Assembly: GCA_030248215.1 (NCBI GenBank)
Contig: JASANG010003121.1
Coordinates: 1 to 64,000 of the forward strand
Length of the DNA: 64,000 nt
Direction of reading: 5' to 3'
Source of the DNA: Enoplolaimus lenunculus
Lineage: Eukaryota > Nematoda > Enoplea > Enoplida > Thoracostomopsidae
Part shown: one piece after another, positions 10,901 through 25,900 of the stretch
Numbering within the stretch: the stretch's first letter is position 1
Layout: each line of letters begins with the position of its first letter
Made by a program: the position numbers and the translations under genes
The notes under the pieces: generated by a model
The model's database searches: none
Seen by the model: the letters and a program-made list of their open reading frames with translations, nothing else
What the model was told of the DNA's origin: nothing

Positions 10901-13900
10901 GTTAGCTAATAGCTAATTTGCCTATTAGCTTAATTGGCAAAACAAAATTAGGACTTTTTAAATTACTCCAAAATTTATTAGAGTGGCTGAGGGTTTTTGG
11001 GTGCGAGGAATTTGAATAAATAGTTTACAAACATCCAAAACCGATAATTGAATAGTTAGCTAATAGCTAATTTGCATATTACCTTAATTGACAAGACAAA
11101 ACTAGGACTTTTTAAATTATTTCAATAATTATTAGGGTTTACTGAAGGTTTTTGGGCGCGAAGAATCTGAATAAATTGTTTACAAACCTCCAAAGCCGAT
11201 AATTGAATAGTTAGCTAATAACTAATTTGCATATTAGCTTAATTGACAAAACAAAATTAGGACTTCTGAAGGGTTTTTGGGTGCGAAGAATCTGAGGAAA
11301 TTGCTTACAAACCTCGAAAACCGATAAATGAATAGATAGCTAACAACTAATTTGCATATTACCTCAATTGCTTACGTGCGTTCGAGCTTCGCTCAATAAA
11401 TGTAGTCCCACTACGACTGGTATTAAGTGTTTTATGGACCTAGTTCAAAGCAGAGAAATGAAGTGCTAAAATGGCAGTATATCTCGTTCTAAGGCCTACA
11501 GTGCATGGGGGGAACAAATGTTTGGTTATCGTTTCAGATTCAGCAAGAATTAAACGTTCGGAATTGAAATCTTGTGATTCTGAACGTCAGTCCTTGGTTC
11601 GATATTTGAATTTTCACATGTTTCTATTGCCTGCATAGGACTCTGCTTGCTAGGTCGGAATGTCAATTACGACAGTTATTTTTTCTTTAATATTTTTATT
11701 TCACAGGTTTTGCGAGGTTATGTTTCGGATTCGTAACTGAATTCGTCAAAATTGCACGGGTTTACATTCGGAATCGGTGAAAGCGTGAGGTCGCCTTTAC
11801 GATTGCACACCTTTAATCAGTTTAGCACGTTTCAGGATTTGGCTTATTCTGGTGGCCGTGTCAATCCTGCGTTCAGCCCGTTTAGTCCAGAGGCGGAACA
11901 TCCTGATGTTGGCGCAATGCCGGCTGTAAATCCTGTTGAATTTTCTGGAAATATGTTGCGAAGCACAGAAAGTGATGATTTTATCAAGTGGGTGAAATCA
12001 TTATATATGTTTTATTTTGAGATTAATACCTGGGAATCCATGTAGATTTTCAGATGTGTCATTTGGTGGTTGAATTTCGGAAGCAATAAGTAACCGTTTT
12101 GTATTGTGACGGACGGCGCCGGACGTTATCAATAGTATAGCGCCACCCTTAATGTTTAAGGTTGATGGCAAGTTAATCCCTGCAAATTAAATTGAGAACC
12201 GAACATAGGTAGGGTTGCTAGTTAATTTTTGTTTTGATTTTAGCGTATGAAAATTTCGTGTATGCTAAAACTTTGTTTAATTTGTTTTTAGACAAATAAC
12301 ATAATTATTTTTATTACAGGGCAGATCTTGTTGATTTTTCGACGGCTTCAAAGCCAATCCATTTGGATCCGATGCAACACAGTGATGTGTCTGCCAATTT
12401 AGATCCGGTACGCGATTTGCATTTTTTATTCAGGGAAATGTGTGTAATATGTCAACCATTAATGTAGGTGAAGCCGAATATCCGGTTCCGGTAATGCTCG
12501 ACATCCGGCTGCGAAATTATAGGATGCTGGATATTTGACGCTGAAAATATAACATAACTCAATTAAACCTCTTGTTTCTGATGAGAGTTTTTTGCAACAT
12601 TTTGAAGTAAGTTTTAACGCTAGACTTCGCAATACTCACATGTCTTGGGGGGATTTTGTGCTGCAAAAGTCACGTTTAATAATTGTCAGTTTGGTCGAAC
12701 ACAGTTTGTTAATAATGGCTCAAAGCATGTATACTTAAGCGTAAAAAGATTAAACGCCCTCCATTCGGCTTGTCTTTCAATTTTCTTATCTTTAAACATT
12801 CGTTTTATAGCAAGACTAAACCTTGAATCTGCAGAAAAGTTACCAGCATCTTTTCAGCCTGTGGGATGGGTATAATGGGCACTCACAAATATAACCATTA
12901 ATTCAGAAACCCTTCCACTTCTAAACAAAACACACACATAGATATAAAATTTATTACAAAGTACCTTTTATCAAAATAAAACAAACAATATAAAATAACA
13001 CAATCATTATCGACTCTTTCAGTAGTGCGTACATTTTTTGTGTATTTGTAAACTTATATATGCATGAATCAGGGTGCAACTTGAATTACAATTTACGGGA
13101 ACTGGAATTTGAAAAATTACCGGAACGGGATTCGGAACCGGTAGGTAAAAATGCATACCACCGAAAAATTCATTTTAATTTTTTTGGGTGTATTATTGGT
13201 GAAATAGTATTAGTTGAAGATGGGTATTGACTTAATCAACTGTATTTTAGATTTTGTTTATCCACTAAAGGAAAATCTACCTTCGAAGGTTTATTTTCGG
13301 CGATTATCAAGATTTATGCTATAATTAAATCTATTTAATTTTATCGTCACTAATAGAACAAGCGGCTATCCAAAGCTGCTTAAAGATTGATTTTTTAATC
13401 CTGGTAAAAATTTACCGGAACCGGAAGGTTAAAAATGCCGGAACCGAAAACGATATTGCGGTTGCAACCTGGCATCTATGTGTATATAATATATACGTAA
13501 TTATATGTCTTTTCGAAAGTACTTAAAAACCACGTTGTTCAAAAACCCAATGAAATTAAGTAAACCGATCAAAAATCCACCCCGAGGTTCGAAAAAACCC
13601 TGTTTGTGTTTAAAGTAAGGCAAGGTAACCAGTGGTTTTTTCAAATTTGCCATGCAGCCATCACAGTTAGTTTGTAATATACGTATTGTACAATTTTAAA
13701 ACAGACAGCCTAAGTAGGTCCCGACGTCACCCTCGGCCGTAAGGCTTTAATGTAAATGTTTTAGTGATATGTAGCATTGTTTCTATCATTTTTGACAGTA
13801 TATTTCTGTTTAGTATGAACCGCGACTAACAATGTCTCCGTCTGATCCGATCCAGATTCCAATGGAACAGTCTACGGATTCTACTGGCATTTTTGAGTAA

Positions 13901-16900
13901 GTAAATCACTAAAGGTTAGGTTTAGGCGTACATAAATAGTTAGAATTGTCAGCTTGAATTTTGTATTTAGCCTGTTCCATAAGTAGCTTTCATTACATTG
14001 ATATTGCAGATGTCGCTTAGTGCCAAAGGTTAATTTAAGTGTAGTTGCGTATGCATCGTAAAATGTAAACTGAAATCGTAAATCTTAAGGGTGGTGCTAT
14101 ACTTTTAACCCCCCGTCCTTACTGGCTAACATCGGACACGCTGTAATTTGATTTCTGGCACTATAACGATTTCATATACCGGGTTGAGGTTGCAGCGTAT
14201 TTTTGCGTGTGCTTTCTCTTTTCAGGCCTCGCTATAGTCCGGAAACGTCTCATTTAATGACAGCATCTGACGCACATGCATTAGATGAAATTCAAGAATC
14301 AGCGGAAGATTTCAACGAAGGTGAAATGGACACAACTGGATTGAAATACGACCTTGACTTGAACGCAGCAAAACGCCGCTACGAACAGCAACCGACAATC
14401 GAAGATACGCAACCGATATTAGATTTTCCGGCATCGAAGCCAACAGCGCCGATAATGGACGTTCGCGATGCGGATTTTCGAACGAGTGGGAATGACATAG
14501 CTGGTAGTGTTTTGGCGGGAAAACAAATCGATGTCAAATTTGAACAACGGTCGCCATCACCGTCGCCGCCAGGTTCTCCGTGTCCGGAAGCTCGCGAGTA
14601 TATGCGCCATTTGAGCAGTGGGCATGAGCGAGAAGATGGTAAAGGCTAGTCGTGTTTTTTGTTTTTGTAGCATGCATTTTGTTTGAGTACGCTGAAGTAG
14701 CTTCGATTTTCTAAGTTGTCTGTATTTTGTTCAGGTAGGTTTGATTTTATTTGAGTACTCTGCAGTTTTTAAGAAGCCCGTATTTTGACTTTGCTTTCAC
14801 ATTTGGTCGAATTTTAGTATTAACCGTTTTCAACATTTGAGACGCTATTGAAAAAGATTAAAATGGTTATTCATAATGTGCGAGGCCAGGGAGTGGTTTT
14901 AAGAATCAAAAGCCCTTCATTTTTATTGAAATTTTTGTATGAAAGGTGGATTTTAGATACTTTTTCATTCTGTAACACAAGAAACCTTTTTTAAAGTTTT
15001 CATAATTTTTTTCAAATCCTAACTACTTTCATGCCAGTAATTTCTATAATTTTATTCTTTTCCAAATACATGGAAATTTTATGCTTTGCATGATGTTATG
15101 TGATTTTGTATTTTATGTTTAGGTAATATTTGGAAGTGTCCTGTGTTTTCGTTGAAAAATTGGAATCCGAAAGGTATGTTGTTTTTATGGCGAATAAAAA
15201 AATAATGTGTATGTTTAGGTAAAACTGCGAAGTCAAGGAGTTTAACACAGGATAATATGCAGTCTAGCATGGTAGGGATGGCCAAAAAATTTAGCTGGAC
15301 CAACGGCGGGATATTACAGCATACGAGCATGAGGCTCTTATTCCCGTTAATTTTTTGAACTTTTGTTTCAGTTCGTATAATCGGTGTTTTTGACTATTTA
15401 TGGAGCGTTGAATAGGATGTTTTAGATGAAATAGGTATTGAGTTGTAGAAATCGTATTCTCAACTGTGTATAGCATTTATAACCAGTTGGCGATACCAGT
15501 TTTTAAAACATTCGAAAGACCAAATGTCTGTGTACAAAACTTTGTATGTTAAATTTAGTCGAGAGGGGTAAACACTGAATTCTTGCTGTCAAGTTTCAGT
15601 TGATCTGTTACTTTAAAAGCAACTGCTAACTGGTGATGGTTGGCACATAACATAGAAGGGTGGAAAATGGAACTGGATCAAACCTGGGTCGGAAGCAGAA
15701 TCGGTACAGCAACTTTTTACCGGTGTTCATGTCGAAATCGCACCTAAAAATGTCGTGACTGTCCGAAATGTAACTGTTAGAAGTTGCATGTACAGACTCA
15801 CGATTTCCTGAATCAGTCTCAAGTAATTTTTTTGAATGCAGGTTAGACGTACGCGCTGAATGCAAGCAAGAGTATTTGAACTTTAATATTTTAAAAATAG
15901 TCTCCCTCCGGCTTCACGCTCCGTCGACGCGTTTTACTGCCATCATTTCATTTACGTGCCGAAGTTTGGCTAAATTTTGCTGAAAAATATTGCGAAAACA
16001 TATATTTTCTGTGTGAGCATTCGTTAAGTTTTTTATGCTAAAATTCTAGAATTTGCACAAAAAATTTTGGTTCAACATCAAAAAACAACCTTATTTAAGG
16101 TTGTAGATACGTCAACAAAAATTAATACTTTTGCTTTCGGTTACCTTGCGTCGTTTGCATTAAATACAACGATTGCGAGTTTCGGTTTTGGAGAGTTTCA
16201 ATTATCCGCTGGTTTTAGTCTCATTGTTGTCGGTCGGATACTGTTTCAACCGAAACGTAAATTTTGAAACAAACTAGTCAAAGGCACTGTGATGAGTATT
16301 TTTCTTTCCGTCGAAAATTTTTTCAGCAATATATCTACAAAACGGAGAAATTAATGTTCTGCGAACATGTAAATGTAATACGTAAATTGCAAAGAAGAAA
16401 ACTCGAGTCTTTTCGACTATTTTATGCTTACATACGTAAACGTTTATTCGGATTGAAAAAAAACTATCGAACTGGAACTGGATTCAAAAAATTTGTCTGG
16501 ATATACTCTGTATTATATCAGAGGACGATAGGGTTTATATGCATTTGTTGTGAAGTGATGTTCACTGTTCCTACGAATTGTCGTGTTTAGTAAGCGAAGA
16601 AAGCTAAAATTCGAACGGAGGCGACCGGTTTCGGCCATTAAGAGCCACAGAAGGTAGAATTGAGGATGAACCGTAACAAACGAAGTAAGCTTAGAACCAT
16701 AAATGCTATGTTTATTTTCTATTTCAAGGTAAAATGTTGAGACCAGACAGGATCTTTTACGACAGATCCGACATTGGCGAATACGGGCATTCCAGCAGCG
16801 TATTAGTACAATTTGTTGTGATATTTTTCGTTTTTTCAATTTATTATTGAAGCTGACCTAAATAAGTGTTATTTTGAACGTCTATATAAGTTTTGTTGAC

Positions 16901-19900
16901 ATTTTCAACTCTAATTGAAAATGTAGGTTATAATACTTGGCTTACGCATCCATTCGGCGTTACATATATATAAATATATAAATATATATAAATGTAAATA
17001 CATATAATATATATGTATATATGTATATGTATATATATGTATGTATATATGTATATATACAGTATGTTTTTGGTGGTGCCTGGCTCGTGATAACGTTTTA
17101 CATTTTCGTAGATTTGAACGTAATAACGCAGATTTTGAAGTTGTGGGGCAGGACCGTGGCGTAGCCTGTAATATGGGAATCAAGGTTAGTATGTCTGAAA
17201 ATTTCTAATTCGATGATTTGTTGTGTTAACTGAAATAATTCTTGAAACCCATGGACCAAAACCAGAAAGCTGGGGGATTTGGCCCCTTGGCAGGGGCAAG
17301 TAGATTTATACTGGCGTAGGGCAGAGGAAATGTTATAGAACAATGTTTGTGTCGACGTAGTTGGAAAGGTTTGGGCTGGGTGGGGGGTAATAATGCCTGT
17401 AGGGGCGGTGCCATTCAACTTCGCCCCTTTTCGGTAGTTGCGAGCCTGCGTGACCGCCGTTGATCCTAGTCAAATACGGAGTTTTAGTTTTGTGTTATAT
17501 GTTTCTATTATTTTTTTATTCTTTTTTCGTTGTTATACAAAAGTACTTAAAGTCATCGCGGAAGTTTGCGAACGCAGTTTGCAGTTTTTAACGTTTAAGG
17601 TGTGATTCACGTGTTTAAATCACCATTGGAATCAGTTCAGGCTTAAAAGAATGCAACAGAATGTAGTAAACTTGTTGCCTGGGTAATACGCATTTTAGAG
17701 GGCTGTAGGTGTATGTGTTTTTAGGTTTATATTGCTTGGTCAAAAGTTCGAATGGCACGACTGTAGGCATATCAACCTGCTGGGAGGGCCAAACAAGCTT
17801 ACTGGGTGTGGAGCATAACAAGCTAACCAGTGAGGCTGAAATTTATAAGGGATGGACGGAGCACCCTCTTGCTATGGATCCGTCGAATGGCCGCGTGGAT
17901 CCGAGTATTTAATGGATCTTCCAAAAGCGACAAGTTAGGATTGCAACACTTTTGCTCACCTTTAAAGGTAAATTTTTTGAACCGCCCTGGCCGCAGTTGT
18001 GTTCGTGAGTGAAATTTAGATTGGTGTTGACTGGAGTCGAAAAACGGCTGAAATATTGCGTATTAAAATAGAATTGTTACATCGCTAACGGCTGGCTATT
18101 CAGTAATCTAGTGCATATTGGACAAGCAGGCATTTGGAGTAAGGACTGCTGGCCATCGTTTACTGATCCGACTTGTGTACATCCCAGAGTAGAGCAAGTG
18201 GGTTTCAGGGGTCGAAACAAAGCGCTTTTAGACATTTTTTAGTTGGTAATGCAAGCAACCCCCTTAGACTTTTTTAAAGAACGGGCATGACCCACCTTTC
18301 CAATAAACTCGCTACGAACATGTGTACGCCCACATTTATGGTTAAAGCCTACTATGCACATATTGTCAAAAGTGTACAGCAACTATTATCGTTCAGTAAT
18401 TAGGCATTCAACCGCACTAACTATTGCAGTTATTGAATTCAAAATTGGTACAAAAGAGAGAAGGAGCGAAAAAAACCCCCAAAGGGGAGACCCGGAATTG
18501 GAATTGTAAAGTTTTATTAACTTATCAATAATTGATTGTTGTTAAGCTTTACAGAACCAGAAATCATCGCCAATTCGTTCATGCAACGTTTTTGAAAATT
18601 GTTGCCAGCCAACAAACACCCTAAATGAACATTATATGTGTCAGTACAAATTATCTGTACAGTCACAAAATGTCTAGTTCCGATTCCGATTCCGGTATTA
18701 TCCAGTTCCGCTTTGCACCGTGGTCACGTAGAAGACCTATCGCCAACTGGTGATAGGTGCTACACACATTTGAGACCACGGGTCCTCAAGGCTCAGGCTT
18801 AGGCAAAGGCTTAGGTAAGCGTTTCCCTTAACCTAAGCCTAAGACTAATTCTAGCGGGAGATGTGTGCACGTAGAAAATAACAGATGTGGATTCAAAAAT
18901 ATTTGACCGGGGGTTGCGGGCTGGAAAATGTGTATGAAACGCAAAAATTGTAAGGTAGGGACCTTATCATTTTATCAGCAAAAAATTTTCTGAGGGTGAA
19001 AACTTGAAGCGTTGGGGACCATACCATTATAACACAAAACCCGGGGGGCGGCGGGCGCGGGGGGGGGGGGGGCCGCCGCCCCGGGCGGCGCCTTTTTTGG
19101 CCCCGCCCCCGCCCGCCCGCGGCCCACCGACAGCCGCCCCAACCGGAACCCACAAGGAAGGCCACCCCCCACAATAAAATTTCTGGGGGGATAGACGTAC
19201 GTCCTCCCGCCCGCCCCCGCCCCCCCCCCCCCTTCCTCAGGATTCGCTCGTGGAAGGTAATAGTCCTAGCGTCGGCATGTTAGCTTTTTTTCGTTAGTTG
19301 GTGTCGGTGTCAATTCAAAAACACATATTTTTTGCCGTTTTAACATCATATGAAGCCGCTTTGAGCACGAAAAATAATAACCTTTACGTTGTTATGTCTT
19401 TAGTGTTTTATATTGTTTGGCTTCATTGATGTATATGTGTATATATATCCATTAAGGCCCGTCAAAAAATATTAAGACCCCCCGTTTATTAATTGGTTAT
19501 GATGTTTTGTTTTCAACCTAAACCTAAGGTGGCTATGCATTTTGTCACGGGTTGTAAAATAATGTAAGTGGGGTTAACGATAAAGTAAATTAGAACCATG
19601 TTTAATAGAGTCTGCGGCCAATGTAAAGTACAGCTGCGGAACAGTATTATAAGCATATTCCTAAGCCTAAGCGTAAACCTAAGCATAAGAATGAGCGTAT
19701 TTCCAAGCCTAAGCCTAAGCCAAGCAAAAAAACAACCTAGTGTAAAGCATAAACTTACTCTATTTTAGTCTCACAGAACAACTCTTCGCTCCTGATCTTC
19801 GTTACATGGACCGAGTTTGCTAAGGTCGTAGGTTCAATTGTTATGTCTTTATTAGAAAGTATTGTCGCTGTATTGTAGAGAATATACATCGGCTGGACTG

Positions 19901-22900
19901 ACAACGAAATTCGATTCTGGCATTTTGATATATATCGAGCCACCACGGACAGTATCCGCTAGGTCAATTTAAAACTTAGATTTTTTCATTTTGTTGAGTG
20001 GCCCAAATTTAAGCTTTACCCACGGGGTATTGGCCGTGGTCTGGTACGCCATGTTGCCAGTACACTCTCACCTGAGGATAATATTTTTTGTATTCGCCGC
20101 CTCACCCTCGTTTAGTGACAGAGAACGGGCGGTAGCTAGGATTTCATGTCAGAAGCGAATAATGCGAGCGAGCATAGCGACGAGAAGACATTTTGATTTT
20201 TATAGTTCGGGGGAGATATACCTCCCCAACCACCCCCCCCCCCCCCTCCTTTGTAAGTTTGTGGTTATAAAAGGTGAATATGAAAACGCATTTAATGTGT
20301 CTTAAATGGACAGGGTATATGTATGTACCCTGTGTCTGCAACTGGTGTCGACGCACACACAATTTATATTTGGGTTTTTTGTTGATCTGTGTGAGTTGAC
20401 ACAAAAGGTTTTGAATTTAAGCTTTCAAAACGTCCAAGTGTGAACTGTTGATTGTGTTTTTACAATCACCTCGAATAGCGTTTTTGCTAACTTTTTAAAA
20501 TGATGTATTTTATTTTTGAAAAAAAATATAATTTAAACATAAACGTAGGCTTTTTAATGCTGCAGAACCTTAGTTTAGATGTAATTCTGTAAGGGTTGCG
20601 CTATACGTTTGAAGACGTGCGGCGCTGTCCGTTACCGTGCGGGTGCCGTGCGTCACCGTGCGCGTGCCGTCCGTCACCGTGCGGCGCTGTCCGTTACCGT
20701 GCGGGTGCCGTGCGTCACCGTGCGCGTGCCGTCCGTCACCGTGCGGCGATGTCCGTCACCGAGCGGCGATGTCCGTTACCGTGCGGGTGCCGTCCGTCAC
20801 CGTGCGGGTGCCGTCCGTCACCGTGCGGGTGCCGTCCGTCACCGTGCGCGTGCCGTCCGTCACCGTGCGGGTGCCGTCCGTCACCGTGCGCGTGCCGTCC
20901 GTCACCGTGCGGGTGCCGTCCGTCACCGTGCGCGTGCCGTCCGTCACCGTGCGCGTGCCGTCCGTCACCGTGCGCGTGCCGTCCGTCACCGTGCGGGTGC
21001 CGTCCGTCACCGTGCGGGTGCCGTCCGTCACCGTGCGGGTGCCGTTCGTCACCGTGCGGCGCTGTTCGTCACCGTGCGGCGATGTCCGTCACCGTACGGC
21101 GCTGTCCGTCACCTGCGGTATGGTACGCAAATAACTCACGTACGATAACGTATGATACGAACGGTGACAGACGGCGCCGTACGGGTGACGCACGGTGACG
21201 GACGTCAAGTACAGCGCAACCCTAATGAAATTTTGCAGCGGTTTTGGTCTTTATGAAGCGTGGACGTTTTGATTTGATTCGCCATTTTGAGTATCGTTTT
21301 TAGCTAATTTTGATGGCAATTACTTTATGTATATGTCGTAGGCCAATCTGCTCTTCAGGCGAATTACTAATTGGCACAGGCTAATCTGCTATTTTGTGTA
21401 ATAGCAGTTTCGCCAAGGCTAAACTGCTATTAAATTTATAAAGCAATCGCCGATTTGATTATTTGGACAGATATAATAACGTTAACCAGTCAGCGTTGAT
21501 TTTACGTCACTGTTGTATTGCTACATCTTACAATCGCTATTTGACAAGGCCAATCTGCTGTTTGCTCAGAAAATAGCAGATTGGCTTAGGTCAATTGGTA
21601 TTTGGTTTGAATAGCAGATTGGCCTACGACATAAACAAAACATACAAAAAGCAAATACGTATTGCCTGTAAACATTGGTGTTCTGCATTATTGTAAGAAG
21701 GTATCGCTAATATTGCAGTCATTGATGTTGGTGTCTATGAACTTCTAAAACTAATATTTAAACACGAATTTAGCTACAGGCCACTGTTTTGCGTAGCAAC
21801 CTATGCTAATGCGCCGTTCACAATAATTTTGACAACGGTGCCACAAAATATGCTATAGCCCAAGGCTACCACGAGGTCATTTTCAAAATGACCTCGTGAT
21901 AGCCTTGGGCTATAGCATATTTTGTGGCACCGTTGACAAAATTATTGTGACCGGCGCATAATCAGTGTGGTTTATATTAGCTTCAATATCTATTTTGACT
22001 GCATTGTAGTCAGGAAGTAAATTTGGCCGTATAATTGCAAATAATATATATACAGGCTAGAAACGATGAAAAATTTCGCTTCCGCATCCGATTATACCGA
22101 CATTTAGAATCGGAACCGGAATTTGATTTTAATCGGCATCGGAATTCCGTTTGCAACGCTTCACTGGTCGCTTGTAAACCGATGAGTCAAGCGCGTTGTT
22201 TTGAATCTTACCATTGGTCGGGGATCTAGGTTCAACCGGAATTACAATTTACTGGAACCGGAATTTGAAGAAATTACCCGAAAATGAACAATACATGCCA
22301 CCGAAAAATTCATTTTAATTTTCGTTTTGCAATGGTTTTGGTGAAATAACCTTAGGTGGATAGTATTCACTTTATCTGCTGTATTTTAGATTTTATAGTC
22401 CACGGAAGCACAATCTATCTTCGATGGTTTATTTTCGGCGATTGTCAAGGTTTATAAACTATACGAATGAAATCTATTTAATTTTTATCGTCATTTTTTA
22501 GTAAAAGGCCTTGAATGCCACCGTCCAAACTTTAATACCGGAATTTTTTATCTCGGTACAAATTACCGGAACCGGAAGGTGAAAAAATGCTGGAACCGAA
22601 ACTCCGGTTGCACCCTGTCGGCGATAGATGCGGTCCGTGTTAGTTTTAGGGCCGTCCCGTTTTTGCACACGACGACTTGCGATTGACAATTAATTTTACG
22701 CTCAGGAGTTGGGCTTAGGAATATGCTGAATCTTGAGTTACGTACGGCCTGTAAACCGTAACATTGGCCATAGAGATGTTATACGGTAATTTCAAACTAC
22801 AGGTTCAGTTCAACATTCATTCATAGTGACGGATACAGTTCGACGTATTTTTTTGGATCGTTTAGACCCCGGATCCTTTTAAGGATTTGCGTGGATTACG

Positions 22901-25900
22901 CGCAATAGTTTATTGTGCGAGTTTGAGGCATTTGTTGAGCTGGTGCAAGTTGAGCAAGGAAAAATGGTTTGTACAGCGCGTTGGAGGTACGTTATGTGGT
23001 TTAAAAGACCCTGTCAAAGATGAGGTCTGTGTTTGAGAGAAAGAGAGAGTCGTTTATGTGGTGTCGTTCACGTGGATGGGTGTCAGTGTTGAACTTTAGG
23101 AATTGGTAAATGTAAAGACATTTTGGTGGCGTTTTGTGGCGAGTTGTACAGCCAAAGATGGTTGGTAAGGGAACGTGTATAGCGAGAATATTACGGTTCA
23201 ATTATATAATTGAACACAAAATTAGGGCATTTCAAAATGTTTAATATTACTTTGAAGGTTGTAAATTAATTTTGTGGACTGGCTTGTATTGGGAGGTGGT
23301 GATTTACAAAGCGGAACGTCGTTTGAACAGTTGAGGTGTCATCGACTGATGGATGCGTCGTCGTGTAAGGTACGTATTGACCTGTGAAATTTGGCACAAT
23401 GCCGGTGGACAGAGGGTGTAAAGCGGAACTGGATTATACCGGAATCGGAACAGCAAATTTATACTGAAATCGGAACCGGAACTGGTTTTGAATCGGAATT
23501 CTAATCGGAATCGGAGTTGCGATTGCACTCTGCCGTTGGACGATAGCAGAATCAGTTGATGGCTGCTGTCATGACCTTATAGAGAATCCCTGTGTATGTT
23601 GCTTTGAATCTAAATTGCGAAACGAAAGTGATTTATGACCAGTGTCAAGTCGAAACGTAAAACTACCGGTTGTAGAAGATTGGACCCTTAGGAGTAGAAG
23701 GAATGCATGCGGCGTCGCTGTATTATGGACTACGAGCATAGTTGGGCCTTGTAGCCGGAGCGGGCTGCAGGGTTTAGTCCTTCTAGGTAAATTCGGTGGC
23801 CCACGGATAGAAAGAGGACCGGAACGTTTTCCGGCCGGACTGTAATTAGAGTAAGCTTAAGCTTTAGACTAATTTTTTGCTTAGGCTTAGGTTCAGGTTT
23901 AGGCTTAAGTGTAGGACCATTCTTACGCTTAGGCTTAGGCATAGACGTAGGCTTAGGCTTAGCGATATGCTTATACTACCGTTCCGACCCTGTTCTATAC
24001 ATTGGCCAATTCGGTTTCCACCTGGAATGTTTTAGCATCGATTGCGAGTCGTGTCGAAGTTTACGCGTGGCGTGACTTTGTTTGAAAATTGGTTTGCTCC
24101 ACTTGTGTTGAGCTGGTTAGGCTACGGAAACCAGCGTTTTGTTTGATTTGTTCTTGATTCAACACGGGAGTCATTGAAATATCGTTTAAAGCGATGAATT
24201 CGCTGTAGTAAGCAAGCAGAGCGTAACCTTGAAAAGGCTTGAAACGAGATCAGAGACAGGTTATTGGGGGAAGGGGGGGTTAAGCAATAATTTTTGCGGT
24301 GGATTCGGTGGTGCGTTGGGAGTCTTTTTATGTGTCCCATAGCTGAGGCGTACCCAAAGCTGGCTGGCCGATTGATGCAGTCTAGATTTTAGTTTGGGTA
24401 TATAGCAACATTAGTGATATACGAAGTAATTATATATATCAGGGTACAACCGGAATTACAATTTACCGGAACCGGAACCGGAAAGTGAAAAATGCATTTC
24501 ACCAAAAATTTCATTTTAATCGTATTTTTTGCTCTATTATTTGTGAAACAACCTTAGTCGAACATATGTATTTATTTTATTTGGTGTATTTTAGATTTTC
24601 ATCATCGACTGAAGTGAAATCGACCATCAATGGCTTATATTCGGAGTACAAGTGGCTTTCAAAAGAGATTCTTAAAAATTAGCAAAGTTAAGAAAACGGC
24701 CAAATTATAACACCGAAATTTTTACATCGGGTAAAAATTTACCGCAACCGGAAGGTGAAAAAATGCCGGAACCGGAATTCCGGTTGCAACCTGATATATA
24801 TATCGTTTGTGTGTAAGTCGGTTCCTTTTCTGCTTAGTATATAGGTACGTATTTAGTGATCGAATATAAGTTTATTTGAAAGACGTTGATTGGTTGGGCC
24901 ACGGTCCTTATTCGTCCACTCAGGGCCATAGGCTGCTCACCTTGTTAGGGTAAAAATGTTTCAGGAGGTGCATACGAGGGTTTTCGTTGGCTTGCAAACA
25001 TGGGTGGAAATTTTCTAGGGGTGGACCAAAATTTTTCCAGGGTGGTTGAGCCCCCTTGGCCCCCTTGGCTACGGACCCACGTCCACTAAAAACCATTTAG
25101 AACTGAGTCAGAAGACTGGTTTTTCAATAGCCAATAGAATCAGAGACGATATTTGAAGTTATACACCAGGGTATAACCGGAAGTCTGCCTATGGCTGTGG
25201 CAGAAAATCGACCGCCGGCTCTGGTAGAATTTTTGGTGTAGGTTATGGCAATTTCGGTAGTGAAATTTTGCAAAGTTTCACATAAATTATCTGTTTGGCG
25301 CGTTTCATTTTAACGGTTGGCACAATTTTTAATAAAAAATTGCCGAAATTTCGTAAAAATAAGCGTAAAATCAAACGATTGAACAACATATTGCGTATAT
25401 TAGCTAAAATTAACAAATTAAGTATTTTAACTGCATTATTTCGCTTTCGCGTAAACTTCGGCTTCACCTCCGGCTCCGGCAAGTTTTGTTGACGTTCGGG
25501 TCCGACTCCGGTATTTTTTTGCATCCTGCTAGACACGGATATTCAAATTCGGTGTGGATGTGCCTCAAATTCAATGATATAACTTACAAAAACTGAATGG
25601 ATATTAATAATTTCAAGTTGAAAAGTCATTGTACGTGTAGGTACATATATACACATATATACATACATTCGGGTATAAGCTCATCAAAAGCATGCCGATA
25701 ATACTTATTTATCAACAGTGTAGCCAGGGGGGCGAGCTCTATGGGTCATGCCCACCTCCGTTTTGTGATTTTTTGGCAGGGGCGTTGTAGGAACTTTTCC
25801 AGTTGGAAACACATGACAAAACGTGGATAGGAAGTTTTTGTTCCGTAGAACTACTCCACCTACCGTCGTCTAAATATTTCGCTCCTTGCACCGAATGCTG

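Larger units (their letters stand above)
8970..11423. mobile_element. 2.45-kb foldback element in intron 2
   Basis: Ends ATACCAGTCGTAG and CTACGACTGGTAT are exact inverted repeats. Both arms carry about 170-bp units (TTTGCATATTAGCTTAATTG, then TTTTTGGGTGCGAGGAAT, then ACAAACCTCCAAAACCGATA): roughly two in the left arm and about six inverted in the right. Further in is an inverted pair at about 9806-9958 and 10353-10500 with GGACGGACGGACATCC. No coding sequence. Superfamily unknown. Confidence 0.75.

Noticed and set aside
16067-16590. Possible two-frame gene (66 and 108 codons)
   Set aside because: Overlaps another frame on the opposite strand, with no domain, no splice-consistent continuation and ordinary intronic composition.
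20596-21198. 200-codon and overlapping frames with VTVRVPS-type repeats
   Set aside because: A 21-bp unit keeps all frames open; no start context, no non-repeat domain, and it sits between MITE ends.
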